A DNA stretch of 36,123 nucleotides from Vibrio penaeicida (GTDB lineage: Bacteria; Pseudomonadota; Gammaproteobacteria; Enterobacterales; Vibrionaceae): the NCBI RefSeq assembly GCF_002933855.1, contig NZ_BFAQ01000070.1, positions 1-36,123 of the forward strand. The letters are read 5' to 3'. Of the stretch, positions 1 to 9,398 are shown in pieces. A program made the translations under genes and the position numbers. The notes beneath the pieces were generated by a model, which searched no databases, was not told the DNA's origin, and was given only the letters and a program-made list of their open reading frames with translations. How positions within the stretch are numbered: position 1 is the stretch's first letter; each line of letters begins with the position of its first letter.

Positions 1-13
1 GTCCACTCCGCCA
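1..13 (+). tRNA. tRNA-Asp, 3' end only (partial)
   Basis: The window opens with the last 13 bases of a tRNA: acceptor 3' strand CCACTCC, discriminator G and an encoded CCA. The implied 5' acceptor strand is GGAGTGG with G73, which fits the Vibrio tRNA-Asp type. Identity rests on this short piece and on tRNA-Trp following, the same order as the aspT-trpT tail of E. coli rrnC. An rRNA operon probably lies just upstream of the window, but no rRNA is visible. Confidence 0.6.
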
Positions 14-25
14 TTTATTAAAAAG

Positions 26-49
26 CCTCGCCTTACGCGAGGTTTTTTT
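26..49 (+). terminator. Terminator-like hairpin between tRNA-Asp and tRNA-Trp
   Basis: CCTCGC and GCGAGG pair around a 5-base loop and are followed by seven T. An A-run before the stem could extend pairing with the T-tract. It may end part of the upstream transcription or act as a processing signal, since tRNA-Trp follows only 31 bases later without an obvious promoter. Confidence 0.7.
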
Positions 50-80
50 GAATCTGATAGCTAAAGGTTCAATACAGTTT

Positions 81-157
<77 letters not shown>

Positions 158-166
158 CACTTGAAA

Positions 167-192
167 GCCTCGTCGAAAGACGAGGCTTTTTT
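167..192 (+). terminator. Rho-independent terminator after tRNA-Trp
   Basis: GCCTCGTC and GACGAGGC form an 8-bp stem closed by a GAAA tetraloop, followed by six T. Nearly the same hairpin occurs after the tRNA-Pro genes at 13,686 and 13,801. The stretch from 193 to 378 after it shows no gene I can support. Confidence 0.9.
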
Positions 193-378
193 GTATCTAT
201 CGAATATTCAAAGCGAATATTGAGTGTTGAATTGGTTGAGCAGAACTTTGTATATCAGTCTCGTACCCCTGTCATATACAAAGAAAGTTATCACGGGGTC
301 GCTACTCTTTCCCCAACCAATTTCTGTTATGGCTGAGGAAAGAAGAGTTGTAGTACTTGTATAGTAAGTATCTGAATG

Positions 379-1911
379 CTAAAGCACATCTTTGGGAATG
401 AAGCGGCGCAGTTTTACACCGATTTGTTTGGAAATACTGACTTCACTATCAGGGTTGAAGTCAGGTGTAATTCTCCAAGCGTTCTCCGGTTCCATTTCGA
501 TATGCATTGATTTCGATACGTGCTGAGTGATCTCGGGAGAGTGAATAATGGAAAAGCTCTCCGTGTTTAAATTGGCACTTCGTGGATCGAAGTTATACGT
601 ACCAATCACCGTGATGCTTTCGTCTACTACCATGGTTTTGGCGTGAAGACCAAAAATCGGTGTGGAAGGGAGTTTTTTATACATATGCTCCGTCATCACC
701 CGCTGCCTTATCTTAGCATCAGGCTTGAACTCGTAAATCTCCACCCCTGTATCGAGCAGTTGCTTGCGGTTGCGTTGGTAACCACTAAATGCAGCAAGGT
801 TATCATTAGATGCAAGGCTATTCGTTAAGATCTTGATGGTTATACCTTTATCAACTAATTCACGTAAAAAAGCCCGATCCTTTTTCGTCGTGACAAGATA
901 AGGCGTCTGAATCAGAATCGACTTCTGAGCACTTTCGGCCAGTTGCACTAATCTATCTTGGGTTACACTCCCACCACCGAGAAAAGATTGTCTATCATTT
1001 TTTCCTGGCTGGTCTGAGATGTATTCGACATTATCAACGAACTTAAATTTGCCTTCTTTGGCCAACCGTTGAAATGTAGTTGGTACTTTTTCAATATCAG
1101 ACCGTATTTGAGGGTGGAAGTGCTCTGGGTTACAAGCGTATGAATGAAGCCTCGAAAAATCAGGGTTGGCATCGTAGGAGGGGGTGTTGAACAAATCTTC
1201 AACAGGCACACTGAGTTTATTGTTCCAGTATTCTTCAAACGATGTATCAATGTGTTTTACTGCTTGACCCGCTAAAAATACATCTCTGTCTCGGAAATTG
1301 TATTCGTGATCAAATCCAAAGTACTCATCTGCGATGTTCCGGCCGCCAGTAATGGCGATCTGATTATCAACCAAAAAGACTTTGTTGTGCATACGCTGAT
1401 TAATGCCGTGGAAATCGGTGACGACGGTAGAGATTTTCTGAGCAATGTTTTTGCCGATATTGGCATTTGGGTTGTATATCTTGATTTCAAAGTTTTCATG
1501 TGCAGCAAGCATTAATAGTTCATCGCCTCTTGCATCCAGCATGATGTCATCGACTAAGACTCTTACTTTCACCCCACGCTCAGCGGCTCTCACAAGATAA
1601 TCCGTTGCTATCAAGCCCACGTTATCAACCGAGAATATAAAGTACTGAACGTCTATCGTCTTTTCGGCTCGCTCTGTTAGCCATGCCCTAGACATCATGG
1701 CTTCAGTGCCTTGTTCGAGTACATATACCCCAGTTTTGGTTTCCATCTGAGAACGATACGGTTCTATAAAGTGGGAGATTGGCAAAGGCGTTTTCTCTGT
1801 AAGAGAGCGGCAATGATTTTTTTCAGAGATTGGTACGCTATCTGGTGCTGGGCTACAGCCAAGCAATGGTACAGAGAGCAAAGCAGAAGTGGTGATTCTA
1901 AAGATGGACAT
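379..1911 (-). CDS. Phospholipase D-family lipoprotein (cardiolipin synthase C-like)
   Basis: A 510-residue protein with two HKD motifs, HNKVFLVD (His175) and HAKTMVVD (His423), each followed by the usual G-(G/T) and N. This is the paired active site of PLD-superfamily phosphatidyltransferases/phospholipases, and the size is near ClsC (YmdC). I chose the inner ATG at 1911 over one at 1959. It puts a lipoprotein signal at the very N-terminus, with a hydrophobic stretch and lipobox LLGC with Cys19, whereas the longer form places 16 polar residues before it. It is probably anchored at the outer membrane or periplasmic face and acts on phospholipids. Substrate cannot be told from sequence. It stands alone, between the tRNA-Trp terminator and the convergently unrelated ilvY gene. 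Confidence 0.88.
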   Translation of the reverse strand: MSIFRITTSALLSVPLLGCSPAPDSVPISEKNHCRSLTEKTPLPISHFIEPYRSQMETKTGVYVLEQGTEAMMSRAWLTERAEKTIDVQYFIFSVDNVGLIATDYLVRAAERGVKVRVLVDDIMLDARGDELLMLAAHENFEIKIYNPNANIGKNIAQKISTVVTDFHGINQRMHNKVFLVDNQIAITGGRNIADEYFGFDHEYNFRDRDVFLAGQAVKHIDTSFEEYWNNKLSVPVEDLFNTPSYDANPDFSRLHSYACNPEHFHPQIRSDIEKVPTTFQRLAKEGKFKFVDNVEYISDQPGKNDRQSFLGGGSVTQDRLVQLAESAQKSILIQTPYLVTTKKDRAFLRELVDKGITIKILTNSLASNDNLAAFSGYQRNRKQLLDTGVEIYEFKPDAKIRQRVMTEHMYKKLPSTPIFGLHAKTMVVDESITVIGTYNFDPRSANLNTESFSIIHSPEITQHVSKSMHIEMEPENAWRITPDFNPDSEVSISKQIGVKLRRFIPKDVL

Positions 1912-2006
1912 TATCGTAAGCGCCTTTTTCTCTATTGAGCCATGGGGAAACATTGCCAATGTATACTAATAAAGACTCTTAGCAATGTCAGTATTCAAGG
2001 TTACCA

Positions 2007-2897
2007 CTATGGTTGGATATAGACCTTTTCAGCAACTTTCCAGAAAGCGGAAAGTAGAGGATTGTCTAAATTTGAGCGTTTACATACGACGCCTAATTTA
2101 AAAGGTTTAATGGATTCCAGTTTGAGACGCTGAATCTTATCCCTTACAGGGCTATTTACGATAACGACTTCTGGGGCGATACCCACACCACATCCGAGAG
2201 CGACCATGCTGACAATGGCTTCGTGCCCCGATACTTGGGCATAAATGTTAGGTTTTATGCGCATTTTTTTAAACCAGGCGTTCGCTCTCTCTCGTGCTGT
2301 ACCCGCTTCCGGGACGATAAAAGGAATTTTATTCCAATCAGGCGCGCTTTCCGCCAGTTCCGAACCGAAGCTGCTTACCCCAGCAGGTGCAATTACCGAA
2401 AGCGGAATATCACTGATAGATTCAAACTCTAGCCTAGCTGGCAATAACTCGGGCAGCGCAGAGATCGCAATATCGGTTTCGTCGTTCATGACCTTATCGA
2501 TTGCTTGTGCGGGGTCACCTGTAGAGAGCTCAAATTCAATATAAGGGTAGAGCAGCCTAAATTCAGCAAGCAACTCAGGTAGGTGGCTGTAACTAGCCGT
2601 CACCGAGCAGAACAAACGCAATTTCCCTCTAAGTTCGTTCTCTCCATGCTGAGTATCGGACTGAAACTGATGCCATTCACTGACGATATTTACGGCAATG
2701 GGCAGCAACTTCTTACCAGCAGGTGTCAGTTCTACTGAACGATTGTCTCGAAGAAACAGATTCTGCTGTGTGTCCTGTTCGAGCTTTTGGATCTGCCGGC
2801 TTAATGCTGATGCGCTCACGTGCATGGCGGTTGCCGTTTTACTGAAGCTTTTACTCTCACATAGGTGAATAAAGGCTTGAAGACTTTTGATATTCAT
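2007..2897 (-). CDS. ilvY: IlvY, LysR-type activator of ilvC
   Basis: A 296-residue LysR-type regulator. An N-terminal winged helix-turn-helix covers about residues 1-60 (LQAFIHLCESKSFSKTA, then SASALSRQIQKLE). A periplasmic-binding-like effector domain follows from about residue 90. In enterobacteria IlvY activates ilvC in response to the substrates acetolactate and acetohydroxybutyrate and represses itself. The divergent placement 161 bp from ilvC, with repeated sites between, fits that role. Length is normal for the family (about 295). No defects seen. Confidence 0.95.
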   Translation of the reverse strand: MNIKSLQAFIHLCESKSFSKTATAMHVSASALSRQIQKLEQDTQQNLFLRDNRSVELTPAGKKLLPIAVNIVSEWHQFQSDTQHGENELRGKLRLFCSVTASYSHLPELLAEFRLLYPYIEFELSTGDPAQAIDKVMNDETDIAISALPELLPARLEFESISDIPLSVIAPAGVSSFGSELAESAPDWNKIPFIVPEAGTARERANAWFKKMRIKPNIYAQVSGHEAIVSMVALGCGVGIAPEVVIVNSPVRDKIQRLKLESIKPFKLGVVCKRSNLDNPLLSAFWKVAEKVYIQP

Positions 2898-2904
2898 AAT
2901 GGTG

Positions 2905-2979
2905 TCACTTTGAGCAATATAAAATAGCTAATGTTGCGTTTATTGCAATTACTGGTTGTGAATATATCACTTTGAGCAA
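2905..2979. promoter_or_regulatory. ilvY-ilvC divergent operator/promoter region
   Basis: TCACTTTGAGCAA occurs twice in direct orientation, at 2905-2917 and 2967-2979, 62 bp apart (about six helical turns). Between them, TTGC at 2934-2937 and GCAA at 2945-2948 form a LysR-like dyad. These are candidate IlvY sites corresponding to the tandem operators of the E. coli ilvYC region. A possible ilvC -35 (TTGAGC, 2972) and -10 (TAGTAT, 2994) overlap the second repeat. Confidence 0.7.
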
Positions 2980-3058
2980 CTTAATGTCTGAATTAGTATA
3001 AGGTTATTCGACGCTATACCGTCGACCTTATGGATAAATTAAACAGGAGTTCCAGAAA

Positions 3059-4543
3059 ATGGCTAACTACTTCAACACTTTAAACTTGCGTGAGCAGCTA
3101 GACCAGTTGGGTCGTTGCCGTTTTATGGACCGCAGCGAATTTGCAACAGAAGCGGATTACCTGAAAGGTAAGAAAGTGGTCATCGTTGGTTGTGGTGCAC
3201 AAGGTCTTAACCAAGGTCTGAACATGCGTGATTCTGGTTTGGACGTCTCTTATGCACTTCGCCAAGCAGCAATTGATGAGCAGCGTCAATCGTTTAAAAA
3301 TGCAAAAGACAATGGTTTTGAAGTTGGCAGCTACGAAACTCTTATCCCACAGGCAGATTTAGTTGTTAACCTGACTCCAGATAAGCAACACAGCAATGTT
3401 GTTGAGACAGTAATGCCTCTAATGAAAGAAGGTGCTGCACTGGGTTACTCTCATGGTTTCAATGTTGTTGAAGAGGGTATGCAGGTACGTAAAGATTTGA
3501 CCGTTGTGATGGTTGCACCTAAATGCCCTGGTACCGAAGTTCGTGAAGAATACAAGCGTGGCTTTGGTGTACCGACTCTGATTGCTGTTCACCCTGAAAA
3601 CGATCCGAAGGGTGAAGGCTGGGATATCGCCAAAGCTTGGGCTGCAGCAACAGGTGGTCACCGTGCTGGTTGTCTTGAATCTTCATTTGTAGCGGAAGTG
3701 AAATCCGATCTAATGGGCGAGCAGACTATCCTTTGCGGCATGCTTCAAGCAGGTTCTATCGTATGTTACGAGAAAATGATTGCGGACGGTGTAGACGCAG
3801 GTTACGCAGGTAAGCTTCTACAGTACGGTTGGGAAACGGTGACGGAAGCGCTTAAGTTTGGTGGCATCACTCATATGATGGATCGCCTATCTAACCCTGC
3901 GAAAGTGAAAGCGTTTGAGTTGTCTGAAGAATTGAAAGATCTGATGCGTCCGCTTTACAACAAGCACATGGATGACATCATCACAGGTCACTTCTCTGGC
4001 ACTATGATGGCAGACTGGGCAAATGATGACGCGAACCTTCTTGGCTGGCGTGAAGAGACAGGTGAAACTGCCTTTGAAAACTACCCAGAATCTGACGTTG
4101 AAATTTCTGAGCAAGAGTACTTCGACAACGGCATCCTAATGATTGCTATGGTACGTGCGGGTGTTGAGCTAGCTTTTGAAGCGATGACTGCGTCTGGCAT
4201 CATTGATGAATCTGCTTACTACGAGTCTCTGCACGAGCTTCCATTGATTGCGAACACAATTGCACGTAAGCGCCTGTACGAAATGAACGTCGTAATTTCA
4301 GATACAGCAGAATACGGTAACTACCTATTTGCTAACGTAGCGACTCCACTTTTACGCGAGAAATTCATGCCTTCTGTAAGCACAGATGTTATCGGTAAAG
4401 GTTTGGGTGAAACTTCTAACCAAGTTGATAACGCTCGTTTGATTGAAGTGAATGAAGCGATTCGTAACCACCCTGTTGAATACATCGGTGAAGAGCTACG
4501 CGGCTACATGACCGACATGAAGCGCATTGCCGTTGGTGGTTAA
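3059..4543 (+). CDS. ilvC: Ketol-acid reductoisomerase (class II, long form)
   Basis: A 494-residue enzyme of valine/isoleucine synthesis. It isomerises and reduces acetolactate or acetohydroxybutyrate to the dihydroxy acids with NADPH and Mg2+. The Rossmann segment is VVIVGCGAQGLNQG near residue 45. The metal-site segment EVKSDLMGEQ carries the conserved Asp and Glu. The length of about 490 indicates the class II enzyme with the duplicated knotted domain found in enterobacteria and vibrios. A clear AGGAG lies ahead of the ATG. It is transcribed divergently from ilvY and probably activated by it. Confidence 0.98.
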   Translation: MANYFNTLNLREQLDQLGRCRFMDRSEFATEADYLKGKKVVIVGCGAQGLNQGLNMRDSGLDVSYALRQAAIDEQRQSFKNAKDNGFEVGSYETLIPQADLVVNLTPDKQHSNVVETVMPLMKEGAALGYSHGFNVVEEGMQVRKDLTVVMVAPKCPGTEVREEYKRGFGVPTLIAVHPENDPKGEGWDIAKAWAAATGGHRAGCLESSFVAEVKSDLMGEQTILCGMLQAGSIVCYEKMIADGVDAGYAGKLLQYGWETVTEALKFGGITHMMDRLSNPAKVKAFELSEELKDLMRPLYNKHMDDIITGHFSGTMMADWANDDANLLGWREETGETAFENYPESDVEISEQEYFDNGILMIAMVRAGVELAFEAMTASGIIDESAYYESLHELPLIANTIARKRLYEMNVVISDTAEYGNYLFANVATPLLREKFMPSVSTDVIGKGLGETSNQVDNARLIEVNEAIRNHPVEYIGEELRGYMTDMKRIAVGG

Positions 4544-4711
4544 TACGTGAAATAAACGTCTCAGTTAGTGTGAAGGTCGTATTGGTTTGAAACTGTGCAC
4601 CTTCATCTAGAATGACGAAGCTATTTCTGCGTTATCTACTACGCTTATATTGCAAAAGAACTCCAGCAGGCTGGGGTCGATAATACAAAAAGTAAACACA
4701 ACACATAAATA

Positions 4712-4749
4712 AAAGGCTTGCTCTGTCGTTAGAGCAAGCCTTTCTTTTT
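4712..4749. terminator. Bidirectional terminator between ilvC and ubiK
   Basis: AAAGGCTTGCTCT pairs with AGAGCAAGCCTTT around GTCGTT. T-rich tails lie on both sides (TTTCTTTTT on the plus strand, A-run read as T on the minus strand), so it can end both convergent genes. The 4544-4711 interval before it holds no gene. Confidence 0.85.
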
Positions 4750-4767
4750 GTTTGAAGGAAGCGTTTT

Positions 4768-5019
4768 CTATTTTTCGCTCAGTTTTTCTTCTAAATCTGC
4801 CAGCTTTTGTTCCATCTCTGTTAGCTTTTGGCGAGTGCGCAGCAATACTTGAGTTTGTACATCAAACTCTTCTCTGCTGACAACATCCAACTTGTTGAGT
4901 TGGCCTTGGATAACTTGACGAACCTTTTGTTCTACATCAGTACCGAGCTCTTTGACAGGCTGAGGCATTGACTCATGAATTTGTTTGGCAATTTGTTCGA
5001 GTTTCTTGGGATCAAACAT
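4768..5019 (-). CDS. ubiK: UbiK, ubiquinone biosynthesis accessory factor (YqiC family)
   Basis: An 83-residue protein beginning MFDPKKLEQIAKQI, with a C-terminal coiled coil (LRTRQKLTEMEQKLADLEEKL). This is the hallmark of the YqiC/UbiK (BMFP-domain) family. UbiK forms trimers, binds UbiJ and supports aerobic ubiquinone synthesis. A strong AGGAG precedes the ATG on the minus strand. It is a lone gene flanked by two bidirectional terminators. Confidence 0.9.
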   Translation of the reverse strand: MFDPKKLEQIAKQIHESMPQPVKELGTDVEQKVRQVIQGQLNKLDVVSREEFDVQTQVLLRTRQKLTEMEQKLADLEEKLSEK

Positions 5020-5087
5020 GGGTAACTCCTTTCAATTTAACCTCATTTTATGTAATTCGCTGGTCGTTGTCGTTAGTCTTTAGCAAG

Positions 5088-5114
5088 AAAAAAGGCTACC
5101 GAAGTAGCCTTTTT
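5088..5114. terminator. Terminator after the efflux operon
   Basis: GGCTAC and GTAGCC around CGAA, with an A6 run on one side and T5 on the other. It lies 23 bp past the stop of the minus-strand RND gene and can work in both directions. Confidence 0.85.
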
Positions 5115-5136
5115 ACGTTTTGTTTATCTGTTGCGA

Positions 5137-8100
5137 TTACACGGACTCTTCTCGAATATCTCGTTGAGCGGCTTTCGCTTCATCAACTCGTGCGAGCTTT
5201 TCCAGATCTTTATCTTCAACAAATACTGGCAGTGGTTTGTGGTCTTCCGCTAAGTAGCTGTAAATAACCGGAAGAACGAACAAGGTGAAAAGCGTTCCTA
5301 TCGCCAATCCGGCAACGATAACAATACCGATACTGAAACGTTGAGCGGCACCCGCGCCTGTTGCATACATCAGCGGTATCAAACCTGCGATCATAGCTGC
5401 TGTTGTCATCAGAATAGGACGAAGGCGCACCTTCGCCGCTTCCATTACAGCCTGCATCTTGTTCTTTCTATTATGAAGTTGCTCTTCTTTAGCAACCTCA
5501 CAAATCAAAATGCCGTGCTTGGTAATGAGACCGACGAGCGTAATCAACCCGACTTGCGAGTAGATGTTCATGGAAGCGGCGCCCCATGCCAGTGCAATTA
5601 ACGCTCCACAAATAGCGAGTGGTACGGAAACCATAATGACCAGTGGATCTTTCACCGACTCGAATTGAATAGCCAAAACAAGGAAGATGATTGCCAAAGC
5701 CAAGCCAAATGTAGCGTACAGTGCACTGCCTTCAGTCACGAACTGACGAGATGCACCCATGTAATCATGGTTGTATCCTGCTGGCAGTTTAGTTTCAGCT
5801 ATATTTTCAAACCAGTTGATAGCTTCACCCATAGCAATACCTGGTGTTGGTACTGCACCCACAGTTGCCGAATTTAACTGGTTGAAGTGTGGTAGAGAAC
5901 GAGGCTCCGCAACCACATCAATGGAAATCAGGCTTCCTAGTGGTATGGAATTACCATCTGCCGCTCGCACGTAATAGTTGTTCATGGATTCGGGGTTCAA
6001 GCGATATTTACGCTCTACTTGAGGAATCACTTCGTAAGAACGACCATTTAGGTCAATACGGTTCACATAGCCATCCGCCATCATTGTGCTGAGCGTGATA
6101 CCAATGTCTTGCATGGTAACGCCATAAACACCGGCTTTATCTTTGTCTATGTTGATCTTCATGGTGGCTGAATCGTAGTTCAAGTCGAGATCAGAGTAGA
6201 CAAACAATGGGCTCGTATTGACTTCCGTTAACACATCCGTTGCTACTTGGAATAAGCTCTCAAAGCTATTCGGTGTTGTCATAACAAACTGAATAGGAAG
6301 ACCAGAACCCGCGCCCGGTAGTTCAGGCATTTCAAACGCCGTTACCGACATGCCAGGAACATCTTGCACTAACTTACTTACGCGATCTTTTACTTCCGCT
6401 TGGCTTGCTTCACGCTCGCTCCATGGCACCATGGATGCAATACCGAAAGCTTGGTTTGAGTTCGGCACCCCAGTGAACACCTGAGCAAACGCCACTTCTG
6501 GCTGGTCTGACAGGATTTTGTTCACATCATTCATGGTGTTTTGCATGTAGTCGAGGTTCGCGTTTGATGGCGCAGTACCCAACAACATCACTACACCTTT
6601 ATCTTCAGATGGTGCAAGTTCACTCGGTATGAACTTGAACAACATTGGAAGACTGGCAAACACGATGACAGCGAAAGCGATGATGACAGGTCGACGCTGC
6701 ATCACTGCACCCAACATACCTTCGTAGCGATCCGACATTCTGTCTAGGAAGTGATGAACGGTTTTCTCGAATTTGCTTGGCTGTTCGTTGGCTTTCAGCA
6801 TCTTCGAACACATCATCGGAGAAAGTGTTAATGCGACGATACCAGAAACAAATACCGCCCCTGCAAGAGTAAGAGCGAACTCCTTAAACAGAGATCCCGT
6901 AATACCACCCATCATTGCAATTGGTGCGTATACCGCCCCTAAGGTCAGTGTCATGGCGATAACAGGGACCGCAATTTCTCGCGTACCAATAATCGCAGCA
7001 CGGAATGGTGATTCGCCCAGTTTGATATGACGATCGACGTTTTCCAAAACAACGATGGCGTCATCGACCACCAAGCCGATAGCCAGAACCATAGCCAGCA
7101 GTGTCATTAGGTTCCAAGAGAAACCCATCGCTTGCATGACCATAGCCACACCAATGAGTGACAATGGAATAGTAACGATAGGGATCAAGACCGCTCGGAA
7201 CGAACCTAGGAAGATGGTGATGACCACTAATACAATCAGTGCCGCTTCCAAAATGGTCTTGATGACCTCTTGGATGGACTCATTAATGGCAATCGTGGAG
7301 TCGTACATGACTTCCATCTTGATGTTACTTGGAAGGTTTTTTTCAAGTGTTGGTAACAACTCTAGGACGTCTGCCGCAATGTTGATCGGGTTAGCACTTG
7401 GCGCGGCATTGATTGCAGCAACAACCGCTTCTTGTCCGTTCGCACTTGCACGGTAAACATCGTGGCTTTTCTCTAGTGACACTTTGGCGATATCACCTAA
7501 GCGAATGACGAGACCTTCACCGTTTTTCACCACCAAACGACTCAGTTCTTCAACGCTTGATATTTGTGTATCTGCGCTGCCGTTGTACAGAACAAATTCG
7601 CCAATGGCTTGACCGGTTGCCGACTGATAGTTGTTGGCATTCAGAACCGTCATTACATCGGTTGCTGTTAGGTTAAGCGCACCCATTTTAGTTGGGTCTA
7701 ACCAAACACGAAGTGCGTATTTCAAGCCGCCGTAAAGGTCGATTTTAGACACGCCGTTAACCGTAAATAGCTGAGGGTTGATCACTCGCTCAAGATAGTC
7801 TGTTAACTGGCTCGACACCAACTCGTCACTGGTGAAACCAATGTAGAGAACCGCGGTGGTTGAGCCTGTCGACATGGTTACCGTTGGATCTTCTGCTTCT
7901 TTTGGAAGCTGAGATCTCACCGAGTTGGTTTTGGCGAGAATATCCGCCAGCGCCGCATTCGGATCGGTATTCAACTTCATTGTCACCGTAATGGTGGACT
8001 TACCTAACACCGATTGCGACGTCATAAAGTCGATATTATCGGCTTGTGCGACAGCTTGTTCCAGCGGCTGAGTAATAAAGCCCTGAATCAAATCGGCACT

Positions 8101-8262
8101 GGCACCGTAATAGCCCGTTGATACCGTAACAACGGTATTCGTCATTTCAGGGTATTCACGCACCTGCATTTTGAAGATGGCTTGTAAACCAAGCAAAGCA
8201 ATCAAAAAGCTGATGGATACCGCTAAAACAGGACGTTTAATAAAAACATCAGTAAAGCGCAT
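5137..8262 (-). CDS. vexB: RND multidrug efflux permease (VexB-like)
   Basis: A 1041-residue HAE1-type RND inner-membrane pump. TM1 is at about residues 10-30. A first periplasmic loop of about 300 residues follows. TM4 carries the proton-relay pair Asp400-Asp401 (LAIGLVVDDAIVVLENVD). A second large periplasmic loop begins after residue 560, and the final helical bundle ends near residue 1010. With the adaptor upstream and an outer-membrane TolC-type channel encoded elsewhere, it would export drugs, bile acids or detergents. It is the last gene of a regulator-adaptor-pump operon next to ilvC, an arrangement I associate with V. cholerae vexRAB. The symbol rests on that order and on similarity of type. 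GGAGG precedes the start. Confidence 0.88.
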   Translation of the reverse strand: MRFTDVFIKRPVLAVSISFLIALLGLQAIFKMQVREYPEMTNTVVTVSTGYYGASADLIQGFITQPLEQAVAQADNIDFMTSQSVLGKSTITVTMKLNTDPNAALADILAKTNSVRSQLPKEAEDPTVTMSTGSTTAVLYIGFTSDELVSSQLTDYLERVINPQLFTVNGVSKIDLYGGLKYALRVWLDPTKMGALNLTATDVMTVLNANNYQSATGQAIGEFVLYNGSADTQISSVEELSRLVVKNGEGLVIRLGDIAKVSLEKSHDVYRASANGQEAVVAAINAAPSANPINIAADVLELLPTLEKNLPSNIKMEVMYDSTIAINESIQEVIKTILEAALIVLVVITIFLGSFRAVLIPIVTIPLSLIGVAMVMQAMGFSWNLMTLLAMVLAIGLVVDDAIVVLENVDRHIKLGESPFRAAIIGTREIAVPVIAMTLTLGAVYAPIAMMGGITGSLFKEFALTLAGAVFVSGIVALTLSPMMCSKMLKANEQPSKFEKTVHHFLDRMSDRYEGMLGAVMQRRPVIIAFAVIVFASLPMLFKFIPSELAPSEDKGVVMLLGTAPSNANLDYMQNTMNDVNKILSDQPEVAFAQVFTGVPNSNQAFGIASMVPWSEREASQAEVKDRVSKLVQDVPGMSVTAFEMPELPGAGSGLPIQFVMTTPNSFESLFQVATDVLTEVNTSPLFVYSDLDLNYDSATMKINIDKDKAGVYGVTMQDIGITLSTMMADGYVNRIDLNGRSYEVIPQVERKYRLNPESMNNYYVRAADGNSIPLGSLISIDVVAEPRSLPHFNQLNSATVGAVPTPGIAMGEAINWFENIAETKLPAGYNHDYMGASRQFVTEGSALYATFGLALAIIFLVLAIQFESVKDPLVIMVSVPLAICGALIALAWGAASMNIYSQVGLITLVGLITKHGILICEVAKEEQLHNRKNKMQAVMEAAKVRLRPILMTTAAMIAGLIPLMYATGAGAAQRFSIGIVIVAGLAIGTLFTLFVLPVIYSYLAEDHKPLPVFVEDKDLEKLARVDEAKAAQRDIREESV

Positions 8263-8273
8263 GCTTCCTCCAG

Positions 8274-9380
8274 TTACAGCATTGGTGTTTCAGCTGGCGG
8301 ATTCGTTGCATCGCTTTCCACGATACGAACCTTAGCGCCATTGCTTAAACGAACCTGACCAGAAGTCACCACTACATCTCCAGGTTTTACCCCTTCTAAT
8401 ATATGAGCGATGTGCTCGGTACGTTCACCCACTTTTACAACGTGTTGCTTCACTCGCTGTACACCATCTTCGTCAGACAGAATGTACACATTGTCACCGT
8501 ATAAGGTGAAAGTGATTGCGGTTTGAGGCAAGGAAACCTGATCGGTTAGCTTTGGTAAAATGATGTCGGCACGAGCGAACATACCACTACGAAGTTGACC
8601 ATCGTTATTCGGAATGTCCGCCTGAACTTGTACCAAGCCACTTTGTACGCTGACGGCAGGCTCTATTGCACTGATGGAACCTTGGAAGGAATTTTCTGGG
8701 TAGGCGTCGACTTTGATATCAACGGTTTGACCCATATAAATACGCGAAATATCCGTTTGTGGAACGGTAAAGCGAAGGCGCATAACACTGGTGTCTTCAA
8801 GGCGTACAATATCCGTTCCTGGTTGCAGGTACTGACCTAGGTAGACATTTCGAATACCGACGACACCCGCAAACGGCGCTTTGATTTCACGGCGATTGAT
8901 AGACGCTTTTAAGCTCTCAATATCGGCAGAAAGAGAGAAATACGCAGCTTGCGCATCATCATAAGCTTCTTTCGATACAGAGCCTTTCTTATACAAACCA
9001 GCATAACGTTTGTATTTTGCTTGAGCAGCTGGCAATTTTGCCTTCGCACTTTTTAGGTTGGCTTGCTCAACTTCAGAATCCAAAGTAAGAAGAACTTGGT
9101 TATCTTTAACAGTAGTGCCAGATTCAAATTGAATCTTATTTATCACACCATTGGTTTCTGTTGTTAGTGTTACGCCTTGGTTTGGTTCAATGAAGCCGAT
9201 TGCTTCAATGGTTGGAACCCAATCAACAGCCGCAACTTCAGTGACGGTAACAGGGAATTCTGGCTCTGGTCTATTTGCCAGATACTCAGCAATCTTCTGT
9301 TGTTTAAACATATTGAAACCTATCACACTGCCGAACAGCAGGATTGAGATAAGTAACATAAAGAAAGTCCACTTTTTCAT
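8274..9380 (-). CDS. vexA: RND periplasmic adaptor (membrane fusion protein, VexA-like)
   Basis: A 368-residue membrane-fusion protein. An N-terminal membrane anchor (about residues 4-25, FFMLLISILLFGSVIGF) has no lipobox cysteine. A biotinyl-lipoyl half-motif follows (VTLTTETNGVINKIQFESG), then a short alpha-hairpin (about residues 100-160) and the second half (IKAPFAGVVGIRNVYLGQYL). It bridges the pump to an outer-membrane channel. It is separated from the pump gene by 11 bp and from the regulator by 18 bp, so all three are probably one transcript. Confidence 0.9.
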   Translation of the reverse strand: MKKWTFFMLLISILLFGSVIGFNMFKQQKIAEYLANRPEPEFPVTVTEVAAVDWVPTIEAIGFIEPNQGVTLTTETNGVINKIQFESGTTVKDNQVLLTLDSEVEQANLKSAKAKLPAAQAKYKRYAGLYKKGSVSKEAYDDAQAAYFSLSADIESLKASINRREIKAPFAGVVGIRNVYLGQYLQPGTDIVRLEDTSVMRLRFTVPQTDISRIYMGQTVDIKVDAYPENSFQGSISAIEPAVSVQSGLVQVQADIPNNDGQLRSGMFARADIILPKLTDQVSLPQTAITFTLYGDNVYILSDEDGVQRVKQHVVKVGERTEHIAHILEGVKPGDVVVTSGQVRLSNGAKVRIVESDATNPPAETPML

Positions 9381-9398
9381 TCTATTCAGAACTCCAAG

